A stretch of DNA of 6,470 bases from Nitriliruptorales bacterium (GTDB lineage: Bacteria; Actinomycetota; Nitriliruptoria; Euzebyales; Egibacteraceae). The notes beneath the pieces were generated by a model. It was not told where the DNA came from. It saw only the letters and a program-made list of their open reading frames with translations, and made no database searches. This document shows positions 1 to 6,164 of the stretch, piece by piece. The stretch spans positions 1 through 6,470 of the forward strand of contig SKPY01000137.1 of NCBI GenBank assembly GCA_007119305.1. The letters are read 5' to 3'. Position numbers and translations under genes: made by a program. Within the stretch, counting starts at the first letter, position 1, and each line of letters opens with the position of its first letter.

Positions 1-716
1 GCCCAGAGCCAGTTCGCGAGCAGCTGGGCGAGGTCGAAGGCGGGATCGCCGAGCCACGGCTTCGGGTCGATCGCCAGCCAGGGCTCGCGCTCGGCTCGCA
101 GGACGTTGCCCGGATGCAGGTCCCCGTGGAGCAGGCGGCTCGGCTGGTCGCTACCGAGCTCACGGGCCCATGCGCCGGCCCGGTCGGCGACCTCGCAGGA
201 CAGCCCGAGCGCCCGGCCCTGCGCGGCAAACTCGCGTTGCCACCGCCGCACGGTGTCGCCGAGGTCGGTGACGGGAAGGTCAGGGGTGGGCGCAACCCAC
301 AGGCGTGGGAACAGCCCGGTGAGCACCGCGACCTGCTGGTCGCGGGTGACGCTCCACAGGTCGTGGCCCGGCACGCAGCGCTCGAGGAGCAGGACGAACC
401 CGTCGTCGGATGCTCGCAGCACGCGGACCGCCCCTGCGCCGTTCCAGCGCCGCAGTGCCTCCGCCTCGTGGTGTGCCTCCTCGTCCGGCAGGGACAGCTT
501 GAGCAGCGCAGGCGCTCCTGCAGCCGTGCGCACGCTCAGGAGCACCGCCGCGCCGCTGTGCTCCAGCGGCACGCCGACCTCCAGCTGCCACGCACGCGCG
601 ACGCGCTCGACGGCTGCGGGGAGCTCGGCCAGCCAGCGCCGGCCCACCGCCCCCTGCGCCAGTGCGGACCGGCGCAGGCGCGCGGAGACGGGTACGGCCG
701 GGGACGGCGGTCGCAT
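1..716 (-). CDS. APH(6)/hydroxyurea-type kinase (streptomycin 6-kinase-like), 3' end outside window
   Basis: Small-molecule phosphotransferase of the aminoglycoside/hydroxyurea kinase family, which transfers the ATP gamma-phosphate to a hydroxyl of the substrate in the cytoplasm. About 238 residues are visible with no stop, so the C-terminus (probably about 50-60 residues) lies left of base 1. An N-lobe segment ALLKLSLPDE (about residues 70-79) carries a candidate ATP-binding Lys. The Brenner-type catalytic loop LLHGDLHPGNVL is near residues 195-206, and IDPKPWLGDPAFDLA near 216-230 replaces the usual DFG. This loop and DPK pair are typical of the family. The start at 716 is chosen over an in-frame ATG at 728 because the latter overlaps a likely rnpB -10 box. 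Neither ATG has a good Shine-Dalgarno, so translation may be leaderless. Family membership does not show that it confers resistance; many chromosomal members have unknown substrates. Confidence 0.85.
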   Translation of the reverse strand, partial: MRPPSPAVPVSARLRRSALAQGAVGRRWLAELPAAVERVARAWQLEVGVPLEHSGAAVLLSVRTAAGAPALLKLSLPDEEAHHEAEALRRWNGAGAVRVLRASDDGFVLLLERCVPGHDLWSVTRDQQVAVLTGLFPRLWVAPTPDLPVTDLGDTVRRWQREFAAQGRALGLSCEVADRAGAWARELGSDQPSRLLHGDLHPGNVLRAEREPWLAIDPKPWLGDPAFDLAQLLANWLW

Positions 717-728
717 GGGCGCTAGCAT
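701..728 (+). promoter_or_regulatory. Candidate rnpB promoter
   Basis: A -10-like TAGCAT lies at 723-728, seven bases before the predicted RNA 5' end at 736. A weak -35-like GGGACG lies at 701-706 with a 16-base spacer. The spacing fits a sigma-70-type promoter; the -35 match is poor. The element lies across the start of the divergent kinase gene. Confidence 0.4.
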
Positions 729-735
729 GGCAGCA

Positions 736-1110
<375 letters not shown>

Positions 1111-1126
<16 letters not shown>

Positions 1127-1645
1127 TCACTTTTCCCCCTCTGACCTGCTTGGCTCACACCTGGCTCACAGGAGCGGCCGAGGACGGAGTCCACGGCGTC
1201 GCGCGTGCGGTCCTCGCTGTCGGACCACAGGTGCGAGTAGGTGTCCAGCGTCTCCGTCGCTGAGGCGTGGCCGAGCCGGCGCTGCACGACCTTCACGCTG
1301 TCGCCGGGGTCGATCAGCAACGAGGCGCAGCAGTGGCGAAGGTCGTGGTACGAGGTGCCGGGGGGCCCGGCGTCCTCGGCGGCCTGCCGCCATGCCTCCC
1401 CGAACCGTGAGCGGGTCACCGGCTCGCCCCGCGCGGCACCATGGTCCGCCAGCGCGCCGGCATGGCGGCCTCGAGTGCGAGCACCGTGCGGTCTCGCACG
1501 GCCGACTTGAACATCGAAGCGAGCACGCCGTGCACGACCCGCGACGTGGACGGCGCGAGCCGGTGCACGGTCAGCAGCCGCTTCACCCAGGCCTGGATGT
1601 CGGACGGCCGCACGGCGGCGATGCGCGCCCCTATGCGCCTCGGGG
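1111..1645 (-). pseudogene. Tyrosine recombinase (phage-type integrase) pseudogene
   Basis: Remnant of a tyrosine integrase, the enzyme that inserts and excises an element at its att site. One frame (about 1419-1645) gives the core-binding domain, with RPSDIQAWVKRL and LAPSTSRVVHGVLASMFKSA, then the first helix of the catalytic domain (ALEAAMPARWRTMV), and then a stop at 1416-1418. A second frame gives the C-terminal catalytic part: PVTRSRFGEAWR, then HDLRH at 1333-1347 (the H-x-x-R motif), LGHAS near 1265-1275, and DTYSHLW with the nucleophilic Tyr at 1237-1239. The segment that should hold the first catalytic Arg is absent, so roughly 85-95 residues are missing at about 1425-1440. A linker before ALEAAMPAR also seems shortened. 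With the frame change and no visible N-terminal arm-binding domain it should be inactive. The C-terminal frame ends at TAA 1111-1113, inside rnpB. Confidence 0.88.
1119..1170 (+). repeat. Phased TGGCTC repeats spanning the rnpB-integrase junction
   Basis: TGGCTCACA occurs twice exactly, at 1151-1159 and 1162-1170, 11 bases apart. The six-base core TGGCTC occurs a third time at 1119-1124, inside the 3' strand of rnpB P1 and 32 bases before the second copy. The offsets of 32 and 11 are close to three turns and one turn of B-DNA. They could be recombinase or excisionase binding sites at a former att junction. They could also be chance in a coding tail, since the two exact copies lie within the integrase C-terminus. 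Confidence 0.4.
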
Positions 1646-1720
1646 CACCGGTGGTCGGAGCGCATCGACGCAGACGCGAGCCGAGCGCGCCGTCGCTACG
1701 CAGAGCGCCACCTCGGCGGT

Positions 1721-1747
1721 TACACTTGTTTCACATAGCAAGGAGGG
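1721..1747 (+). promoter_or_regulatory. Candidate toxin-antitoxin promoter, operator and ribosome binding site
   Basis: TACACT at 1721-1726 fits the actinobacterial -10 pattern TAnnnT and would start a transcript near 1733; no good -35 is visible. It lies in TTACACTTGTTTCACA, where TTACAC and TTTCAC look like two related half-sites. Antitoxins of this type commonly repress their own operon, so this is a reasonable operator candidate. AGGAGGG at 1741-1747 is a near-perfect Shine-Dalgarno seven bases before the antitoxin ATG. The stretch is more AT-rich than its surroundings. Confidence 0.35.
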
Positions 1748-1754
1748 CGTGACG

Positions 1755-2150
1755 ATGTCAGAGCACCGCGCAGAGCGCTTCGCCGCGCTTGATCGCCAGC
1801 TGGAGGCCGCCGTCAGGACGGCGGGCAAGGGCGGGGTGTCGGTGGTCGTGGGTGAGTCGGAGCCGGTCGACCTGCCGGCGGACTCGCTGAAGACCCTGCA
1901 CAAGGTCGTGCACGCCCTCGCGGCTGGCAGCGACCCGATGCTGACTACCACGGAGGCCGCCGACTTCCTCGGTGTGTCCCGCCCCTACCTGAGTAGGCTG
2001 CTGAAGTCCGGCAAGCTGCCCTACCGCAAGAAGGGCAACCGTCACCTCGTCCCGCTCAGCGCCCTCGAAGCGTTCAAGGCGAAGCGGGATCACAAGCTGG
2101 ACGAGCTCAACGCCATGGCGGCCGCTGAGGAGGACCTGGGCATTCGGTGA
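1755..2150 (+). CDS. Antitoxin: excisionase-family (MerR-like) HTH protein
   Basis: Likely antitoxin and autorepressor of the PIN toxin encoded next. It has 131 residues. About 60 N-terminal residues include an acidic stretch (GESEPVDLPADSL) of the kind seen before the HTH in this antitoxin family. An excisionase-type helix-turn-helix follows at about 63-110: MLTTTEAADFLGVSRPYLSR, then LLKSGKLPYRKKGNRHLVPL, which forms the recognition helix and wing. The charged tail KAKRDHKLDELNA (about 108-120) resembles the toxin-neutralising end of related antitoxins. The ATG is fixed by AGGAGGG seven bases upstream; the open frame reaches further upstream but without homology. The stop overlaps the toxin GTG by the tetramer GTGA, implying translational coupling. 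An excisionase of the decayed integrase would be an alternative reading, but the linked PIN gene and long N-terminus favour an antitoxin. Confidence 0.85.
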   Translation: MSEHRAERFAALDRQLEAAVRTAGKGGVSVVVGESEPVDLPADSLKTLHKVVHALAAGSDPMLTTTEAADFLGVSRPYLSRLLKSGKLPYRKKGNRHLVPLSALEAFKAKRDHKLDELNAMAAAEEDLGIR

Positions 2151-2725
2151 GCCGCCTTCCCGAGCGGCTCGGCGTCGTGCTCGACGCCAACGTGCTGTAC
2201 CCCCAGTGGCTGCGCGACGTTCTGCTCACCCTGGCGGCCATGGGCCACTACGACCCGGTCTGGTCGGACGACATCATCGGCGAGATGCGCCGGAACGTGC
2301 TCCGGGACCACCCTGACATCGACCCGCAGCACTTCGACGACACCACCATCGCCGCGCTGCGTCGCGCCTTTCCCGCGGCGTGGGTCCAGGTGTCCCAGCA
2401 GGTCGTCGCCGAGATGGACAACGCGCCGGAGGACCGCCGTGTGCTCGCCGCGGCGGTGACTGCAGGCGCCCAGGTCGTGGTGACGGCCAACACCGCCCAC
2501 TTCCGCTCAGCTCGCTTCGTGGACTCCGGTCGGGTCGCCGTGCTCGACCCGGCCTCGTTCCTCGTTGCGGTCGTCGACGAGCACCAGGAGCTGATGGCCG
2601 CCGTACTCGAGCACCTCGCAAGCAACCGACGCCGCGTCAGCACCGTCGCCGATGTCCTCGACGAGCTCGACCGCAACGAAGCCCTGCGGCCCTTCGTCGA
2701 GGTCGCTCGGGACCGCCTGCTGTAG
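2147..2725 (+). CDS. Toxin: PIN-domain ribonuclease (PF13470-like)
   Basis: Probable RNase toxin of a type II toxin-antitoxin pair, 192 residues, cytoplasmic. PIN-domain acidic residues are in the expected order: Asp13 in VVLDANVLYP, Glu46 in SDDIIGEMRRN, Asp96 in APEDRRVLAAAV, and the Thr113/Asn115 position in VVVTANTAHF. They would bind the catalytic metal ions. A helical C-terminal extension (about 140-192) follows, as is usual for the longer PIN members paired with HTH antitoxins. It starts at GTG, overlapping the antitoxin stop by four bases, and has no strong Shine-Dalgarno of its own; the toxin would therefore be made only when the antitoxin is translated. Unlike the integrase and relaxase on either side, the gene is unbroken. 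The RNA target cannot be told from the sequence. Confidence 0.88.
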   Translation: MSRLPERLGVVLDANVLYPQWLRDVLLTLAAMGHYDPVWSDDIIGEMRRNVLRDHPDIDPQHFDDTTIAALRRAFPAAWVQVSQQVVAEMDNAPEDRRVLAAAVTAGAQVVVTANTAHFRSARFVDSGRVAVLDPASFLVAVVDEHQELMAAVLEHLASNRRRVSTVADVLDELDRNEALRPFVEVARDRLL

Positions 2726-2763
2726 CCGCTCCGCCACCCCACCGTTCGGGCCTGTCACGAGTC

Positions 2764-2818
2764 GCGTCCCGCGGGAGCAACTCCTGCATGACTTCTGCAT
2801 CGGGACGCACCAGTGCAT
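2764..2818 (+). repeat. Inverted repeat with TGCAT direct repeats, possible oriT
   Basis: GCGTCCCG at 2764-2771 is matched exactly by CGGGACGC at 2801-2808, an 8-base inverted repeat around a 29-base interval. Inside, GGAG-CAA-CTCC forms a mini-hairpin at 2774-2784. TGCAT is found at 2785-2789, 2796-2800 and 2814-2818, the first two 11 bases apart. The block lies just upstream of the relaxase-like start at 2849, where origins of transfer are often placed. It could instead be an operator or terminator for the toxin gene, although no T-run follows. Confidence 0.35.
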
Positions 2819-2848
2819 CACGAGATCCGCGCGGACGGGAGACCGGCC

Positions 2849-2911
2849 GTGCTGACCGTCAAGAAGATCGCCGCCGGTCGCGGGGCGGTGGACTACTACC
2901 TCGACCGCCGG
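2849..2911 (+). pseudogene. N-terminal stub of a MobF/TrwC-like relaxase
   Basis: GTG at 2849 is preceded by GGGAG at 2837-2841 with a seven-base gap, a good start signal. It opens LTVKKIAAGRGAVDYYLDRR, which resembles the beginning of MobF conjugative relaxases of actinobacterial plasmids and integrative elements: a short beta strand, a Gly-rich turn and a Tyr-Tyr pair. In an intact relaxase the paired tyrosines of the N-terminal domain take part in nicking the transferred strand; I cannot say that this YY is that pair. The similarity stops after about 21 residues. The frame then runs on into sequence antisense to the flavodoxin gene, so nearly all of the protein is missing. The match is short and from memory, so confidence is moderate. 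Confidence 0.45.
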
Positions 2912-2970
2912 CTCCCCGCCACCCTCGGGCGCCGCCCGCAGGGCGTGTCAGCGGACGCACGGGCGCCAGG

Positions 2971-3474
2971 TCACATGGAGGCGGTGTCGGGCTGCAGCGC
3001 CGTGGCGATTTCCTCGGCCCAGGCGGTGATGGCGTCCCAGTCTCGGAAGTCGCCCTCCGGTGCACGCAGGGCGCGCACGATCGCGCGCTCACCGAAGCTC
3101 AGACGGCTCCGCTCCAGCCTGCCGGCGAAGACCATGTGCCCCCGCGCTGCGGTGGCCTCCACCATCGCGCTTGCGTCCACGGGATCCTCGCCGGGTTGGG
3201 GCGGATCGCCGATCGGTCCGCTCGAGAACAGCCACACGGAACGCCCTGCGAGCTCGTGGCCGACCCGGTCGGCCAGCGTCCGCGCAGGCTCCAGCCAGCG
3301 GCCGGCGTAGACCGCGCTGCCGAGGACCACGGCGCTGTAGCGGCCGAGGTGGCCGACCTCGATGGGGTTCTTGAGGGTCACCCTGAAGCCACGATCGCTC
3401 AGGGTCTCGGCGACAGCCGCGGCGATCTCAGCCGTCGCGCCGTGCTTGGACGCAGCAGAGACGAGGATGTGCAT
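2971..3474 (-). CDS. Flavodoxin-domain protein (HemG-like Flavodoxin_5 type)
   Basis: FMN-binding flavodoxin-fold protein of 167 residues, probably a soluble electron carrier or quinone-linked reductase. The start MHILVSAASKHGATAEIA holds the FMN-phosphate loop (residues 7-15). VVLGSAVYAGRW (about 49-60) and WLFSSGPIGDPP (about 81-92) are the other flavin-contacting loops. The C-terminal GDFRDWDAITAW is typical of the small actinobacterial proteins related to menaquinone-dependent protoporphyrinogen dehydrogenase. ATG at 3474 is supported by GGAG six bases upstream (complement of 3481-3484). A much longer frame continues upstream, but only because it is antisense to the CPBP gene. It is divergent from that gene. 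The stop lies about 60 bases beyond the relaxase stub, so it is the first clearly chromosomal gene right of the element. A role in haem synthesis is not shown. Confidence 0.88.
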   Translation of the reverse strand: MHILVSAASKHGATAEIAAAVAETLSDRGFRVTLKNPIEVGHLGRYSAVVLGSAVYAGRWLEPARTLADRVGHELAGRSVWLFSSGPIGDPPQPGEDPVDASAMVEATAARGHMVFAGRLERSRLSFGERAIVRALRAPEGDFRDWDAITAWAEEIATALQPDTASM

Positions 3475-3496
3475 GTTGGGCTCCGGGTCGGCCAGC

Positions 3497-3525
3497 ACCA
3501 TAGCGGGCAGTGATGGCATCCTCAC
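3497..3525 (-). promoter_or_regulatory. Candidate promoter of the flavodoxin gene
   Basis: On the minus strand, TATGGT (complement of 3497-3502) fits a -10 box and GTGAGG (complement of 3520-3525) a weak -35, with a 17-base spacer. Transcription would begin near 3490, leaving a short leader that contains the GGAG ribosome binding site. The boxes are only partial consensus matches. Confidence 0.3.
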
Positions 3526-3676
3526 CATGCCGATGATCCCCGGAGCCGTCACAGGCCATGTGGCCCGTCGGCGCCCGGACCTTCGGCACGCGACAGCAGG
3601 GGTTGCGCCCCCAGCAGGAAACCAGGCGCCGCCGGCGTCGCCCTGGCCCGCGGACTGCCGCCGCGTGCCGGGTTCC

Positions 3677-3706
3677 GGCATGCACGGCGGCCCGTGCGGG
3701 CATGCC
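3677..3706. repeat. Hairpin between divergent flavodoxin and CPBP genes
   Basis: GCACGG at 3682-3687 pairs with CCGTGC at 3692-3697 over a CGGC loop. Outside a four-base bulge, GGCAT at 3677-3681 pairs with ATGCC at 3702-3706. No T-run follows on either strand and the flanking genes diverge, so it is not a usual terminator. It could act in the CPBP 5' leader if transcription starts upstream, or bind a protein. The rest of the 288-base gap shows no credible gene. Confidence 0.4.
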
Positions 3707-3717
3707 TGATGCAACAG

Positions 3718-3732
3718 GCCACGTGACGTGGC
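3718..3732. promoter_or_regulatory. Palindrome GCCACGTGACGTGGC, candidate operator
   Basis: Seven-base arms GCCACGT and ACGTGGC are exact inverse complements around one central base. The site ends 30 bases before the CPBP start codon, where a dimeric repressor could block transcription or initiation. The regulator is not identifiable. No clear -10/-35 pair is seen next to it. Confidence 0.4.
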
Positions 3733-3762
3733 GCAGGACCCGAGAGCAGGTGCGGACCACCG

Positions 3763-4569
3763 ATGAGCGATGCCACCGGCCCCGGAGACGGCCACACCGC
3801 CACCCCGCGGGAGGCGGGTGACGCCTCCGCCCCAGGTGAGCAGCCTGAGCACGCCGCTGCCGGGCCATGGGGCGTCTTCGACGCGCTGCTCGTGCTGCTC
3901 CTCACCGCCGTCACCACCAGCGTGGTGATCGCCGCGGCCGCGCTGCTGTCGCCGGCACCCGGCCTCCCCGACGCCCTGGCGCCGCTGCTGCTGCCCCTGC
4001 CCCTGCTGTTGCTCACCGGGATCACGCTCGCCTGGGTGCACGCCCGGTACCGGGCGGTGCGTCGTCTGCTGGGGCCCGCCCGGGCCCGCGCTAGGGACTG
4101 GCTCATCGGTATCGGCTGGGGGGTTGGGGGGTTCCTCGCGGTCAACATCGTGCTCGGGCTCCTGCTCCAAGCCCTCGCGGCGCTGGCCGGCTACGAGCTG
4201 CCGCAGCCGCAGCAGGAGGTGCGGGACGCGGTGGCGGATCCCGGGCTTGCGCCCTGGCTCATCCTGTCCGCTGTCGTCGTCGCGCCGGTATCCGAGGAGC
4301 TGTTCTTCCGTGGGATGCTCCAGCCTGCCCTGCGCCGGCACATGCGTGCCGTGTGGGCGATCGTACTGACCGCCGTGGCGTTCGCCGCCGCGCACATCCT
4401 GCAGGAGCTCGGTGGGGGCGCCGGACCCGTCGCCTTCGTGCTCATCCTGCCGCTGGGGCTGCTGCTGGGGTGGCTGTTCGAGCGGCGCGGAACTCTGGCC
4501 ACGCCGATCGCCGTCCACGCCGTGTTCAACCTCATCACGGTAGGGCTGGTCCTCATCCCGGTCGCGTGA
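3763..4569 (+). CDS. CPBP-family intramembrane glutamic protease (CAAX/Abi)
   Basis: Membrane-embedded endopeptidase-like protein of 268 residues in the Rce1/CPBP (Abi) family. A polar N-terminal tail of about 35 residues, rich in Pro, Gly, Ala and acidic residues, is followed by several hydrophobic segments at about 41-62, 70-92, 113-142, 164-176, 197-213, 222-238 and 245-267. The three family motifs are complete: EELFFRG at 178-184 (catalytic Glu pair and Arg), FAAAH ending at His211, and HAVFN at 252-256 (His and Asn). It should therefore be active. Bacterial members have been linked to bacteriocin immunity, protein processing and regulation; nothing here points to a substrate. ATG 3763 is the first plausible start, with only a weak purine-rich GCAGGTG upstream. 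It converges with the Nudix gene, the stops being 12 bases apart. Confidence 0.92.
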   Translation: MSDATGPGDGHTATPREAGDASAPGEQPEHAAAGPWGVFDALLVLLLTAVTTSVVIAAAALLSPAPGLPDALAPLLLPLPLLLLTGITLAWVHARYRAVRRLLGPARARARDWLIGIGWGVGGFLAVNIVLGLLLQALAALAGYELPQPQQEVRDAVADPGLAPWLILSAVVVAPVSEELFFRGMLQPALRRHMRAVWAIVLTAVAFAAAHILQELGGGAGPVAFVLILPLGLLLGWLFERRGTLATPIAVHAVFNLITVGLVLIPVA

Positions 4570-4581
4570 CCGGCCGGACCG

Positions 4582-5169
4582 TCATGCAGGTCGGGGCAGC
4601 TCAAGGCCCAGCGCCTGCGCGAACGAGGACAGGATCCGGTGCGTGAGGCCCCAGATCACGTACTGCTCGTGCCGGATGGCGGGGAACCGTCCGATCCCGC
4701 CCCACGGGTAGCGGAAGGCCGCTGCGGGCGAGAGCAGCGTCGTCAGCGGGATCCAGACGGCGGCCTCCACCTCGCTCGGTGCGGGACGCAGCGCTGGCCG
4801 CTCGTCCAGTCCGAAGACGTACGTGGCGACGATCCCACGGTGGGTGCGGCCGCGGACGTCGTCCAGGCGCCCGGCGGGATCGGGCAGCACGACGCCGACC
4901 TCCTCACGGGCCTCACGCCTCGCGGTGCAGATCGCGCTGCCGTCACCGGGGTCGCACTTGCCCCCTGGCAGGGCCATCTGGCCCGACCAGCGGTCCCCGG
5001 ACCGTGAGGGTCGCTGGATGAACGCCACGTCGGGGCCGCGGTCTCCGGAGGCCACGACCAGCGCCGTGGCCGCCCACACGCTGCGGTGCCCGTCGGGCCT
5101 GGCTCGAGGCTCGTAGTCGGCCACACGGGCGCGGATGGCGTCGATGTCCAGGTAGTCCGGTGTGGTCAT
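4582..5169 (-). CDS. Nudix hydrolase, CoA pyrophosphatase-like
   Basis: Hydrolase of nucleoside diphosphate-linked compounds, 195 residues, cytoplasmic. The Nudix box spans about residues 69-93: LPGGKCDPGD then REAREEVGV, with Glu86, Glu89 and Glu90 as metal ligands. As in NudL and NUDT7/8-type enzymes, Asp stands where the classical box has its first Glu and the spacing to REA is one residue longer. The preceding IQRPSRSGDRWSGQMALPGG matches the conserved block in front of the box of CoA pyrophosphatases, and VIWGLTHRILSSF near 171-183 matches their C-terminal helix. The likely reaction is cleavage of CoA or acyl-CoA to 3',5'-ADP and (acyl-)phosphopantetheine; this is inferred from subfamily resemblance. 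ATG 5169 has no strong Shine-Dalgarno. No terminator hairpin is seen in the 12 bases between its stop and that of the CPBP gene. Confidence 0.9.
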   Translation of the reverse strand: MTTPDYLDIDAIRARVADYEPRARPDGHRSVWAATALVVASGDRGPDVAFIQRPSRSGDRWSGQMALPGGKCDPGDGSAICTARREAREEVGVVLPDPAGRLDDVRGRTHRGIVATYVFGLDERPALRPAPSEVEAAVWIPLTTLLSPAAAFRYPWGGIGRFPAIRHEQYVIWGLTHRILSSFAQALGLELPRPA

Positions 5170-5300
5170 GGCGTTCGGAGCTGCCAGAGTGCGAGAGGGC
5201 CGAGAGAGCGGAGCGCAGCGCCAGTCACCGCGTGCAGGGTAGCCGACCGGGGTCAGGCCGCCGGCGTACGGCGGGGCAGCCGCCCGACCGGGCGTTCAAT

Positions 5301-5306
5301 TAGCCT
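5301..5306 (+). promoter_or_regulatory. Candidate -10 box upstream of the M48 pseudogene
   Basis: TAGCCT lies in TTCAATTAGCCTGG, the only AT-rich spot in the 210-base gap between the Nudix and M48 genes. No recognisable -35 is found upstream. It would place the transcript start about 65 bases before the GTG start codon. The remainder of the gap shows no gene. Confidence 0.25.
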
Positions 5307-5379
5307 GGCTGGTCGACGCCTGCCGGTCCCGCCGGGTCGCGTCGCCCAGCTGCAACGCCCGCCTTCGAAGGTGCTAGCA

Positions 5380-6164
5380 GTGGAGCAGATCGACCTCGCA
5401 GCCCAACGCCGCCACAAGCTCCGCAACGCCGCGCAGGCACTGCTGCTGCTCGGTGGCATGGTCGGCATGCTCGCGCTGTGCGCCTGGCTGGTGGCGGGGC
5501 CGGCCGGCATCGTCTGGGTGCTCGTGGGTGGCCTTGTCGCCTTGGTCATGCGCCCGAAGGTGCCGACGTCGTGGATGCTGCGGATGTACGGCGCCCAGCC
5601 GCTGCCGCTCCACGCCGCTCCGGGACTGCACCGCATGGTGGAAGCGCTCGCCCGCCGTGCCGGGCTGCCACGGGTCCCGGCGCTGTACTACGTGCCCACG
5701 CGCATGCTGAACGCCTTCGCGCTCGGTCGGCGGGACGACGCCGCGATCGGCGACGGGCTGGTGCGCAACCTCACCGGCCGTGAGCTCGCCGGTGTCCTTG
5801 CCCATGAGATCTCCCACATCCGCTCCGACGACCTGTGGATCATGACCCTCGCCGACACCGTCGGACGGCTCACCCACCTGCCGCGCGCCTGACCGGCGAC
5901 CCGGACGGCCTCGCAAGCGCACTGCAGGTCCTGGAGCGCCAGGAGGGGCGCATCTGGGAGCGGATCGTCGTGCCGCACCGGCGGACCCCCGACCCGCTCC
6001 TGCTGCGGACCCAGCCGCCCACGGAGGAGCGCGTGCGCAGGTTGCGCTCCCTCGTGGCCCGCCCCGGCGACCGTCTCGCCATGCCCCACGCGCCGCAGCT
6101 GGCCGATCGCTACGCCCGGGTCACCCGTGCCGCCCGCTTGCGTCCTCCTGGCGTGTGGTGGTGA
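5380..6164 (+). pseudogene. M48 (HtpX-like) membrane zinc metallopeptidase, broken by deletion and frameshift
   Basis: Remnant of an M48 peptidase of the HtpX type, a membrane protease of protein quality control. The N-terminal piece starts at GTG 5380 (Shine-Dalgarno GAAGG at 5367-5371). It has two membrane segments (about residues 19-39 and 42-58), the conserved LYYVPTRMLNAFALGRRDD, and the zinc motif HEISH at 142-146, and it stops at 5890-5892 after DTVGRLTHLPRA. The C-terminal piece continues in another frame from about 5883: ARLTGDPDGLASALQVLERQ, then LLRTQPPTEERVRRLRSL, to a stop at 6162-6164. Between them the second pair of membrane segments and the E-x-x-x-D block with the third zinc ligand are missing, probably about 60 residues. 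AAIGDGL also looks two residues short relative to the family's usual form. The N-terminal fragment might still be made but should be inactive. Confidence 0.87.

Noticed and set aside
2930..2975. Right-hand att repeat: GCCAGGT near 2966 compared with the rnpB/integrase junction
   Set aside because: The match is short and in inverted orientation. It is too weak to call an attR site.
2380..3513. A 377-codon plus-strand open frame
   Set aside because: It overlaps the PIN toxin in another frame and then the flavodoxin gene antisense. It is Arg/Gly/Pro-rich and has no recognisable domain.
2971..4518. A 515-codon minus-strand open frame
   Set aside because: Only its last 167 codons are a protein (flavodoxin). 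The rest is antisense to the CPBP gene, with low-complexity Gln/Gly/Arg composition typical of a GC-rich shadow frame.
4570..4581. Terminator between the convergent CPBP and Nudix genes
   Set aside because: The gap has a CCGGCCGG self-complement but no stem-loop with a T-run.
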